From positions 1-13,698 of the forward strand of contig DASQSZ010000169.1 of the NCBI GenBank assembly GCA_035642125.1: a DNA stretch of 13,698 nucleotides, read 5' to 3'. The notes under the pieces were generated by a model, which did not search any database, was not told the DNA's origin, and saw only the letters and a program-made list of their open reading frames with translations. The translations under genes and the position numbers were made by a program. This DNA is from CALAED01 sp937891035 (GTDB lineage: Bacteria > Actinomycetota > Actinomycetes > Streptosporangiales > Streptosporangiaceae). Shown here piece by piece: positions 7,171 to 13,698 of this stretch (its first letter is position 1; every line of letters starts with the position of its first letter).

Positions 7171-9789
7171 ATGCCCACACCGCTGATAGGACGCGGTAAG
7201 GAACTCGCCGGAATCGAAAGGGCACTCCTGCGGGCCAGAACGCATGGCCTCCAACTCGTAGAAGTGTACGGCGAACCAGGAATCGGCAAGAGCCGGCTGC
7301 TGGATGAGGGGGCCGATCGCGCTCGTCGGCACGGCATGCAGGTAATCTCCGGGCAGGCTGCGGAGTCCAAGCGCGATCTCCCCTTCGGGGTGATCGTCGA
7401 CGCACTCGACGATTACCGCACCCACCTCGCCGATGACGCCGCGCGGTGGCTCGGACCCGAGCGCAGCCGGCTGCTCGACATGGTTTTGCCCGGCCTGAGC
7501 CGGCCATCGCAACCAACGGCGAACCTGGCGGGAGCCGAAGTCCACCGGATGTCGCGGTTGATACTGAAGCTGCTTGAGTCGATGAGCGAGCCGCTCGGAA
7601 GCGCGCTCATACTCGATGACCTCCACCAGGCGGACGAGGCATCGATCGAGCTTCTCAACCAGGTCATCTCCCATCCGCCTCGCGCCGCGCTCGCCATCGT
7701 TGTGGCCTACCGCCCGCGGCAGGCATCCGCAAGGCTGTCGTCGGTCCTCGCCCGGTCGGCACACGCCGGGCGGGAGACGCGGGTCGAGGTGGGACCGCTG
7801 CCGCCGGCGGCCATGGCGGAACTGCTCGGCTCCCTGGTGAACCCGTCGAGTCGCGCCAAGGTGTCCGAACTGAGCGGCGGAAATCCGTTCTATCTTGCCG
7901 CGCTCGCACATGCGAACGTGCACTCCGTCGAGGAGACGGGTCACAGACACCTGCTCATCACGCACATCCCGCGGGCCGCGGAGGCGATACTGCTCGACGA
8001 ACTGCGCGGTCTGCGCCCGGAGGCGCACATCGTCGCGCAGGCCGCGGCCGTCGCCGGAGAGCCCTTCGACCCGGAACTCGTCGCCGACGTCGCCGGAATC
8101 GCCGAGGCATCCGTGCTCGCACCATTGGATGAGTTGGAACGGCACGATGTCATCCGGGTCTCCGGTTTTCGTGAATTTATCTTCCGCCATCCATTATTGC
8201 GCAGCGTCGTCTACGCCAAATCAGGGTCGGGCTGGCTGCTCGCCGCCCACGCCCGCGCCGCCAAAACGCTCGCGCGCCGGGGAGCCTGCCTGAGCCTGCA
8301 AGCCCACCATACCGAGCGCTCGGCGCAGATCGGCGACGCGGAGGCGGTCGCCCTGCTCACCAAGGCGTCCGATTCCATTCTGACCGATACCCCCATCATG
8401 GCGATGAGGTGGCTCACCGCGGCAAAGCGCCTGACCGTGGATATACCCGCGCTGCGACCCGCGTTCGTGGACGCTCAACTGCTCATGGCTCGTGCGCTCG
8501 GCGCGCGCGGCGAACTCGCGGACTGCAACAATATCCTCCGTAGGACCCTGCGCGACTTCGACGCCGGCACCGAACGGCGCGTCGAGACGGCGCTGCGGTA
8601 CGCGAGAATGGAGCGGATCCGCGGTAACAGGGCAGTGGCGAGCGCGTTGCTTGAAACCGAGCTCAGGTATTTCAGCGGCGCCGGGGTGCACCGGGCGGCC
8701 GGAGAAATAGAATTGGCCTATTTGGCCATGCTGGATGGTGATTTTACGACCGCTCGCCAACGAAGCGAGAATGTGTGCCGACACTGGTACGAGCACGACG
8801 AAGTTCGAATCGCCGCATCGTGTCTGATCGGTCTCATCCATGTCCTGTCCGGGAATATCGCCGAGGCACTGGTGGAGGTCGACAAGGCGGCTCGGGTCGT
8901 CGATGACCTGCCGGACGCCGAACTGGCCGGGAATCTGGACGCACTCAACTGGCTCGCCCGTGCGGAGACCTTCCTCGAACGACACGAGAACGCGCTTCGC
9001 CACGTCGAACGCGCCATCGAACTCGCCCGGCGAAGCGGCCAGGGCTATCTGCTGCCGGATCTGCTCATCCTTCAGGCCCGGTTGTACCAGTGGCTCGATC
9101 GCCCCCACGAGGTGAGCCGAGCCGCCGCGTACGCATTCGAGATCGCGCATGCTACATCGAACGACGAACTATGCGTTGCCGCCCATATGGTAGTGACGGC
9201 GAACGCGGCGGGCGATGAAGGGCCGGACCGCCCGTTCGGCGCCGATTCCCACAGCATCGATGTCGATCGAACCGCCCTGCGGCGGTACGCGGCCTCGACC
9301 GCGATGCTTCGAGCACACAGCCTCTTGCGGGCGGGGAATATCGGCGGCGCGCACGATCTGCTGACGATGGACCATCCCGACTCCGCGGAACTGGATGCGA
9401 TCGCACGGTTCGATCGCATGACCCTCATGGTCCGCGCCGAACTCGATGACACTCATTCCACCGAAGATCACCGACTGGACGTGGTCGCTCAGGCCGTTCG
9501 GACGGCCGTAACGCAGTCCCGGACGATCGGTTCCGACGGCACCCGCGCCCGCCCATACGGCCAACCGATCGAGCGGCCGCGTCTTTCGCCGCGAGAGCGC
9601 GAAGTCTTGACCTGTTACGCATCGGGGATGACGCTTCAGGGCGTATCCCGGATGCTCGGGATACGCCCGACGACCGTGAAGACCTATCTGGAACGGATCA
9701 AGGAAAAGTACCTCGAGGCCGGCCGGCCCACCTATACCAAGGTGGACCTCGCGGCCCGGGCACGAGAAGATGGCGTCTTCGCCGGCTGA
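7171..9789 (+). CDS. LAL-type (large ATP-binding LuxR-family) transcriptional regulator
   Basis: An 872-residue regulator of the LAL/MalT-like class. It starts with LIGRGKELAGIE, the usual AAA/STAND entry motif, then Walker A GEPGIGKS (34-41) and Walker B LILDDLHQAD (about 146-155). A long helical, TPR-like middle (about 370-750) carries repeated blocks such as ARALGARGELADCNNILRR and AEALVEVDKAARVVDDL. The C terminus (804-865) is a LuxR-type HTH, LSPREREVLTCYASG through TTVKTYLERI, of the variant form ending RPTYTKVDLAARAREDG. LAL proteins often act as pathway-specific activators in natural-product clusters. This one lies tail-to-tail with the NRPS operon and head-to-head with DUF2000, so a role in the NRPS pathway is likely but inferred. 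GGGGGA lies nine bases before the ATG. GC bias is lower than in flanking genes. Confidence 0.93.
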   Translation: MPTPLIGRGKELAGIERALLRARTHGLQLVEVYGEPGIGKSRLLDEGADRARRHGMQVISGQAAESKRDLPFGVIVDALDDYRTHLADDAARWLGPERSRLLDMVLPGLSRPSQPTANLAGAEVHRMSRLILKLLESMSEPLGSALILDDLHQADEASIELLNQVISHPPRAALAIVVAYRPRQASARLSSVLARSAHAGRETRVEVGPLPPAAMAELLGSLVNPSSRAKVSELSGGNPFYLAALAHANVHSVEETGHRHLLITHIPRAAEAILLDELRGLRPEAHIVAQAAAVAGEPFDPELVADVAGIAEASVLAPLDELERHDVIRVSGFREFIFRHPLLRSVVYAKSGSGWLLAAHARAAKTLARRGACLSLQAHHTERSAQIGDAEAVALLTKASDSILTDTPIMAMRWLTAAKRLTVDIPALRPAFVDAQLLMARALGARGELADCNNILRRTLRDFDAGTERRVETALRYARMERIRGNRAVASALLETELRYFSGAGVHRAAGEIELAYLAMLDGDFTTARQRSENVCRHWYEHDEVRIAASCLIGLIHVLSGNIAEALVEVDKAARVVDDLPDAELAGNLDALNWLARAETFLERHENALRHVERAIELARRSGQGYLLPDLLILQARLYQWLDRPHEVSRAAAYAFEIAHATSNDELCVAAHMVVTANAAGDEGPDRPFGADSHSIDVDRTALRRYAASTAMLRAHSLLRAGNIGGAHDLLTMDHPDSAELDAIARFDRMTLMVRAELDDTHSTEDHRLDVVAQAVRTAVTQSRTIGSDGTRARPYGQPIERPRLSPREREVLTCYASGMTLQGVSRMLGIRPTTVKTYLERIKEKYLEAGRPTYTKVDLAARAREDGVFAG
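9639..9668. repeat. Perfect 12-base inverted repeat inside the LAL HTH codons
   Basis: GGGCGTATCCCG (9639-9650) and CGGGATACGCCC (9657-9668) are exactly complementary around the 6-base loop gatgct. The repeat encodes most of GVSRMLGIRPT, at the start of the DNA-recognition region, about 120 bases before the stop. The core GCGTATCC occurs a third time at 9823-9830, just after the gene. No T tract follows. Confidence 0.8.
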
Positions 9790-9835
9790 CTCGATCGTCC
9801 TCCGGCAGGCCCCCGGTATTCCGCGTATCCGCGCA

Positions 9836-12352
9836 TCATCGCGGGCGCCTGCGTACCAACTGCGGCATTGGCGGGGACTCGGTGCGGTGCTCCCGCAACA
9901 ACTGGGCGACCTCGGTCACGCTCGCCTTGGTGTACAGATCGGTGAGCTTGACATTGACGCTGAACCGCCCGTTAAGTCGCGAGGCCACCTGCATCGCCGC
10001 CAGCGAAGTGCCGCCCAGGTCCTGAAAGACCGCATCGGGTGCGGGCACCTCGTCGAGCCCGAGAACCTCCGCCCACACCTCGGCGACCGCCAGGGTGAGC
10101 TGGTCGGCCGCTCCGCCCCGCGCGGATCGTGACCGGGCAGCCGGGTCGGTCGGCCGGTCCCCGGACGCCAGCGCCTCCAACCGGCGCCGATCGACCTTGC
10201 CGTTGGCGTTCACCGGCAGCGCGTCGATGACGGCGATACGCTGCGGCACCATGGATCGGGGTAGTGTCGCCTCGAGGTGATCGCGTAGCTCTCGCTCCCA
10301 CGCCGGGCCCGCGGCCGGGGCCGTGATCGGTTCCGCGGCCGGATCCGGGTCAGCGGTCGCCGGTACGACGAACGCGGTCAGGGACGACACCCTGCCCTGC
10401 GGGTCGCGGCGGGGCACGACGACGGCCTCGGACACCCGCGGATACCGGCGCAGGCAGGACTGGATCTCCCCTAGCTCGATGCGCACCCCTTCGAGCTTGA
10501 CCTGCTGGTCCAACCGGCCGAGCAGCTCGATGTGACCGTCGGGACGCAGCCGGGCGGCGTCGCCGGTCCGGTAGAGCCGGCGGCCGGGCTCGGTCCCGAA
10601 GGGATCGGGCACGAACCGCTCGGCGGTGAAGCCGGGGCGGCCGTCATAACCCCAGCCGACGCCGACGCCGCCGAGGACGAGCTCGCCGGCCTGGTCGATG
10701 GCCGCCCGCTCGCCGAAGGAGTCGACGATGTAGGCGGTCTGATTGGAGAGCGCACGCCCGTACGGAATGGACCGCCAGTCCGGCCGGACCTCGGTCACGT
10801 GGTAGATGACGCTGTCCACGGAGACCTCGGTCGCCCCGCCGAGGCTGTAGACGTCGGCGCCGGGAAAGCTCCTCCAGATGTGCTCCGGCTGGTCGACCGG
10901 AATCCAGTCGCCGCCGAGCAGGAACAGGCGCAGGGCGCCGGCCGGGGCGCCCGAGGCGCCGGCAGCGGAGGCGGTCGCTTCCCAGGTACGCAAGAAGAGC
11001 TGAAGAGCGGACGGCACGGAATGCCATACCGTCACCTCCTCCGCGCGGGCGAGCCCGACCCAGGACTGAACGTCGTACTCCCGCCCTCGCTCGGGGAGGA
11101 CGACCCTCGCACCGGCGGCCAGTGAGCCGAAGATGTCATAAACGGACATGTCGAAGCTCGGCGACGACACGACCAGGACGCGGTCGGTGGGTCCGATGCC
11201 GAAACGTTCGTTCAGGTCGCGGAACATGTTGACCCGGCCGCGATGGTCGAGCAAAGTGCCCTTCGGCTCCCCGGAGGAGCCCGAGGTGAAGATGATGTAG
11301 GCGAGGGCGTCGCCGCTCGTGACCGGGACCGTCAGGCGCGCCGGGGGGAGTTCCTCCATCGCGTGCGCCCATGGGATCACGAGCCATGCGTCGGTGAGTC
11401 CGGCCGCCAGCGTCTCGTGGGCGGGCTCGACGAGCAGCAGGCGCACGGACGCGAGCCTGAACAACGTGCTCAATCTCGCAGCGGGAGAAAGGGGATCAAA
11501 GGGGACATACGCAGCGCCCGACTTGAGTATCGCGAGCACCGCGACCACGAATTCCACGCTGCGCGTGGCGAGCAGCCCGACGCGGTCGCCGGGCGTCACG
11601 CCATTGTCGATCAGGCGCGCAGCGAGCATGCCGGCCTTCGCATCGAGCTGTTTGTAAGTGAGGCGCTCGGATCCCTGGACGACCGCGATCGCGTCGGGGT
11701 GGCGCCGCGTCGACTCCTCGATGAGCGTGTGAATGCACTCGGCTCCATCCAGCGGACGGGGGGGATCGTTGACCCGTTCGGCCACGCGCCTGTCCGCTTC
11801 GGTGAGGTACGACACCGCTCCGACGCGAGTCCCCGGCGCGGCGACAGCGGCGCGCACAAAGGCGGCCACGTGCGCCGCGATGCGGTCGGGGGCCCCCGGG
11901 TCCGCCGGCGACCGAGCCGTGCGCACTCGTACGGACCATCGCCCGCGTTCGTCTCGTTCGAAGGCGAAAACCGCCGCGTCCTCCGCACCGTCGCCCGCGG
12001 TCACCTCGACGAGGCCGGTCTCCTCGACGGCGTCCCCGGCGTCCGGCACGGCCGCGCGCAGGCGGTCCCGGCAGGCGCGCAACGTCGGCCCGAGCGCGGA
12101 GCCATCGTGAACGGTCGGGTATCCGACGTCGACGCCGTGCCATACCGACGGCGATGCCGTACGCAGCCGGAGCACGATGTCGGATGGTCCCGCGTACCTC
12201 AGCGTCAGACCGTATGCCGCCGCCGCCAAAAGGGACACCACGTTGTCGCCCGCCCCCGGGACACCGTCAAGAACAACGGGCTCGGAACGAACCGGCACCC
12301 GGTCTTCAGAGGACCAGATCAGCGGAAGAAGGGGGTCAGATCGTTCTGTCAT
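9836..12352 (-). CDS. NRPS single module: C-lobe remnant, adenylation domain, carrier domain
   Basis: 838 residues from ATG 12352. Residues 1-200 resemble only the C-terminal lobe and linker of a condensation/cyclization domain (LLAAAAYGLTLRYAGPSDIVL, then HVAAFVRAAVAAPGTRVGAVSYLTEADR); no HHxxxDG or DxxxxD motif exists. The adenylation domain (about 205-740) has A3 YIIFTSGSSGEPKG (352-365), A4 SFDMSVYDIFG, A5 SLGGATE (503-509), A7 YRTGD, A8 DQQVKLEGVRIELGEI and A10 NANGKVDR. The SLGGATE form and TVWHSVPS place it with A domains usually paired with Cy domains. Pocket residues read D-M-Y-H-L-G-L-V-D-K, closest to the Ser code. The carrier serine is Ser783 (DLGGTSL). An in-frame ATG at 12442 would add 30 unremarkable residues; neither start has a clear ribosome site. 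The gene follows the TE-ending NRPS gene and is convergent with the LAL gene. Confidence 0.9.
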   Translation of the reverse strand: MTERSDPLLPLIWSSEDRVPVRSEPVVLDGVPGAGDNVVSLLAAAAYGLTLRYAGPSDIVLRLRTASPSVWHGVDVGYPTVHDGSALGPTLRACRDRLRAAVPDAGDAVEETGLVEVTAGDGAEDAAVFAFERDERGRWSVRVRTARSPADPGAPDRIAAHVAAFVRAAVAAPGTRVGAVSYLTEADRRVAERVNDPPRPLDGAECIHTLIEESTRRHPDAIAVVQGSERLTYKQLDAKAGMLAARLIDNGVTPGDRVGLLATRSVEFVVAVLAILKSGAAYVPFDPLSPAARLSTLFRLASVRLLLVEPAHETLAAGLTDAWLVIPWAHAMEELPPARLTVPVTSGDALAYIIFTSGSSGEPKGTLLDHRGRVNMFRDLNERFGIGPTDRVLVVSSPSFDMSVYDIFGSLAAGARVVLPERGREYDVQSWVGLARAEEVTVWHSVPSALQLFLRTWEATASAAGASGAPAGALRLFLLGGDWIPVDQPEHIWRSFPGADVYSLGGATEVSVDSVIYHVTEVRPDWRSIPYGRALSNQTAYIVDSFGERAAIDQAGELVLGGVGVGWGYDGRPGFTAERFVPDPFGTEPGRRLYRTGDAARLRPDGHIELLGRLDQQVKLEGVRIELGEIQSCLRRYPRVSEAVVVPRRDPQGRVSSLTAFVVPATADPDPAAEPITAPAAGPAWERELRDHLEATLPRSMVPQRIAVIDALPVNANGKVDRRRLEALASGDRPTDPAARSRSARGGAADQLTLAVAEVWAEVLGLDEVPAPDAVFQDLGGTSLAAMQVASRLNGRFSVNVKLTDLYTKASVTEVAQLLREHRTESPPMPQLVRRRPR

Positions 12353-12450
12353 GTCAGACGCACCGCAATCGAGAGACGTCGGGAAGCAGGGACTCGGGCG
12401 CGCGTGCCACTCCGGGAAGGAGGAAGGCCGGCCGCGCCTCATCAAGGAGC

Positions 12451-13698
12451 TCAGGTAGATCCAATAGATCCGGTAGATCCAATAGATCCGGTAGGTCCGG
12501 GGGATCCGTTAGGTCCGCCAGCTCGGTCAGCTCGGTCAGGTCGGTCAGCGGAGAAGCCGTCCACCAGCGCTCGCTCAATGGATCGGCCGATCGTCTCCGC
12601 CAGACCCGGAAGGTGATCCGGGTCCCAGATGGAGTAGTGATTTCCTGGCAGGACGTGATCGTCGATGTGCTCGGCGAGCCTTCTCCATCCGGCCCGGGTG
12701 TCCGGTGAGCCCGCCGCGCGGACGAGCGTGAGACGGCCCGAATACCGTGTGCGTGGACGGTAACGACGCATGGCACGGAGATTCGCGTCGAAGACCGCGA
12801 TCCGGCGTCGCAGCACCTCGGGGGCCAGCCCTGGTGGCATCAGCCCGGCCTCTTGCAGTGTGGCCAGCAACCGCCGCGCGACGTCTTCTCCCGCGGCCGG
12901 CCCGGGAAGGTCGCTGTCAGCGGCGACGTCACTTGGGATCCGGTCGAGCCGCCCGAGCTGGCCAATTTGGGGCATTTGGTTCGGTTGGTTCGGTTGGTTC
13001 GCCCTGCCGGCCGCTCCGGTGAGGTCGTCGACGAACAGTCGGATGATGGTCTCCGCATCCGGGCTCTCCGCGTCTGTTTCGGCGTCGTCTGTTTCGGCGT
13101 CGTCCCCCGCAACCGGGTCCGGCGGCAGACCGTCGATGACCGAGAGCAACGCGACCGCTGAGCCGTTGTCGGTGAGGCGGCGAGCCATCTCATAGGCCAC
13201 CATGCCGCCCATCGACCAACCGAGCAGCAGGTAGGGGCCCTCGGGCTGCCGCTCAACGAGCGCGGTCACATACGCGCTCGCGAGATCCTCGACGCGATCG
13301 ATCGGCCGCTGGTCATCCTCAAGTCCCGGTGCTTCGAACGCATAGATGGGCCGGCTCGTGCCCAGTACACGGGACAAACCGGCGTAGGAATACGCCGAGC
13401 CGGAGACCGGGTGCACACAAAACAACGGGATGCCGACGGGCGAGGACGCGATCGTCACCAGTGGTGTTTGGTGGCCGCTTCGCTCTGGCGTGGCCGGGAG
13501 ATCGCCCGGTGCCTGCCGCCGCTCGGCGTCGATCATCGCCGCCACGGACGAGACGGTCGTGTGTGTGTTGTAGAAGTGGCGGATGTTGATGGTGATGTTG
13601 AAGGTTTGTTCGAGGCGGGTGATGGCGCGGATGGCTTGGAGGGAGTTGCCGCCGAGTTCGAAGAAGTTGTCGTGGGTGTTGATGTGGGTGCGGTGGAG
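12451..13698 (-). CDS. NRPS C terminus: carrier domain and type I thioesterase, 5' end outside window
   Basis: The frame is open to the right edge; 415 codons are visible. The first 50 residues are the end of a carrier domain, NFFELGGNSLQAIRAITRLE, with the phosphopantetheine serine at codon 13644-13642. A type I TE follows: FCVHPVSGSAYSY (oxyanion region), GWSMGG with nucleophile Ser (codon 13215-13213), SVIDG with the likely Asp (13134-13132) and PGNHYSIW with the His (12639-12637). The triad is complete, so the TE should release the peptide by hydrolysis or cyclization. The lid between Asp and His carries repeat-encoded inserts (DDAET twice, NQP repeats), and the protein ends in a GSIGST repeat tail. 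An internal GTG at 13545 is not a real start because it lies after the carrier domain. Codon use changes sharply near 13560. Confidence 0.93.
   Translation of the reverse strand, partial: LHRTHINTHDNFFELGGNSLQAIRAITRLEQTFNITINIRHFYNTHTTVSSVAAMIDAERRQAPGDLPATPERSGHQTPLVTIASSPVGIPLFCVHPVSGSAYSYAGLSRVLGTSRPIYAFEAPGLEDDQRPIDRVEDLASAYVTALVERQPEGPYLLLGWSMGGMVAYEMARRLTDNGSAVALLSVIDGLPPDPVAGDDAETDDAETDAESPDAETIIRLFVDDLTGAAGRANQPNQPNQMPQIGQLGRLDRIPSDVAADSDLPGPAAGEDVARRLLATLQEAGLMPPGLAPEVLRRRIAVFDANLRAMRRYRPRTRYSGRLTLVRAAGSPDTRAGWRRLAEHIDDHVLPGNHYSIWDPDHLPGLAETIGRSIERALVDGFSADRPDRADRAGGPNGSPGPTGSIGSTGSIGST
12454..12543. repeat. Five-copy 18-base tandem repeat at the TE gene end
   Basis: Unit ggtagatccaatagatcc is repeated exactly at 12454-12471 and 12472-12489. 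Progressively diverged copies follow at 12490-12507, 12508-12525 and 12526-12543, all with an underlying 9-base period. On the minus strand it encodes the C-terminal GSIGST-type tail of the thioesterase, up to the stop codon. The two perfect copies next to the stop are likely the youngest. Confidence 0.85.
12976..13001. repeat. 9-base tandem repeat in the TE lid region
   Basis: ttggttcgg occurs in two full copies plus eight bases of a third. It encodes NQPNQPNQ on the minus strand, in frame, within the loop between the TE aspartate and histidine. Confidence 0.85.
13072..13104. repeat. 15-base tandem repeat in the TE lid region
   Basis: gtctgtttcggcgtc occurs twice exactly (13072-13086, 13087-13101) plus three further bases. 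It encodes DDAET twice on the minus strand, directly after the TE strand that carries the likely catalytic aspartate. The insert is acidic. Confidence 0.85.

Noticed and set aside
8221..9150. A 309-residue minus-strand reading frame inside the LAL gene
   Set aside because: It is antisense to the TPR-like region of the regulator. No recognisable family, and codon periodicity follows the plus-strand gene.
9790..9835. Intrinsic terminator between the LAL and NRPS stops
   Set aside because: Only very short GC-rich pairings and no T tract were found in these 46 bases.
12352..12442. ATG at 12442 as the start of the A-T NRPS gene
   Set aside because: It would leave only 8 bases after the TE stop, which is attractive. 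However, the added 30 residues look like no NRPS sequence and there is no ribosome site; kept as an alternative.
11243..12616. A 457-residue plus-strand reading frame opposite the NRPS gene
   Set aside because: It is the antisense of a clear adenylation domain, with Arg/Gly/Asp-rich composition and a GDPIDPVGPGD repeat that is only the minisatellite read on the other strand.
13543..13545. GTG at 13545 as the start of a free-standing thioesterase
   Set aside because: The frame is open to the window edge and the preceding residues form a carrier domain with LGGNSL, so the TE is the end of a larger NRPS.

Overview
The window is about 70% GC, with C/G-ending codons throughout. It holds LuxR-type two-component regulators, a large LAL-type (ATP-binding LuxR) regulator and NRPS genes. 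This points to a high-GC filamentous actinomycete (Streptosporangiales, Micromonosporales or a relative; the rank is a guess). No RNA genes, insertion sequences, CRISPR arrays or origins were seen, and no gene-free stretch exceeds 300 bases. The longest is the 207-base divergent region at 6964-7170.

Left part (1-6479), ordinary chromosomal content. The 3' end of a SAM-dependent methyltransferase overlaps a short RpiB-like protein (ATGA overlap). A palindrome-rich convergent junction follows. Next is a complete drug-export or stress module: a LuxR-type response regulator and its histidine kinase on the minus strand, divergent from an ABC ATPase and ABC-2 permease on the plus strand. An inverted repeat lies between the kinase and the ATPase. 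An AraC-type activator followed by a TesB-like acyl-CoA thioesterase form a second small plus-strand unit.

Middle (6508-9789), visibly less GC-biased. A DUF2000 gene is divergent from an 872-residue LAL-type regulator. A good sigma70-like promoter for DUF2000 and a 14-base palindrome overlap in the shared intergenic region. A perfect 12-base stem with a 6-base loop lies inside the regulator's DNA-binding-domain codons.

Right part (9836-13698), the 3' end of an NRPS operon on the minus strand, cut by the window edge. The upstream gene ends in a carrier (T) domain and a type I thioesterase (TE). It is followed by a separate one-module protein: the C-terminal lobe of a condensation/cyclization domain, then an adenylation domain and a carrier domain. 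The adenylation domain belongs to the lineage usually paired with Cy domains, and its pocket reads Ser-like. A chain-terminating gene upstream of an A-T protein breaks colinearity and suggests that the A-T protein loads a residue at the start or in trans. The LAL regulator is the natural candidate for pathway control.

The most unusual signals are in the NRPS end. The carrier domain at the right edge shows an abrupt codon-usage break against its own TE, consistent with intragenic recombination. Three in-frame minisatellites lie in the TE gene. The last one sits at the gene junction and is open in all three reading frames.
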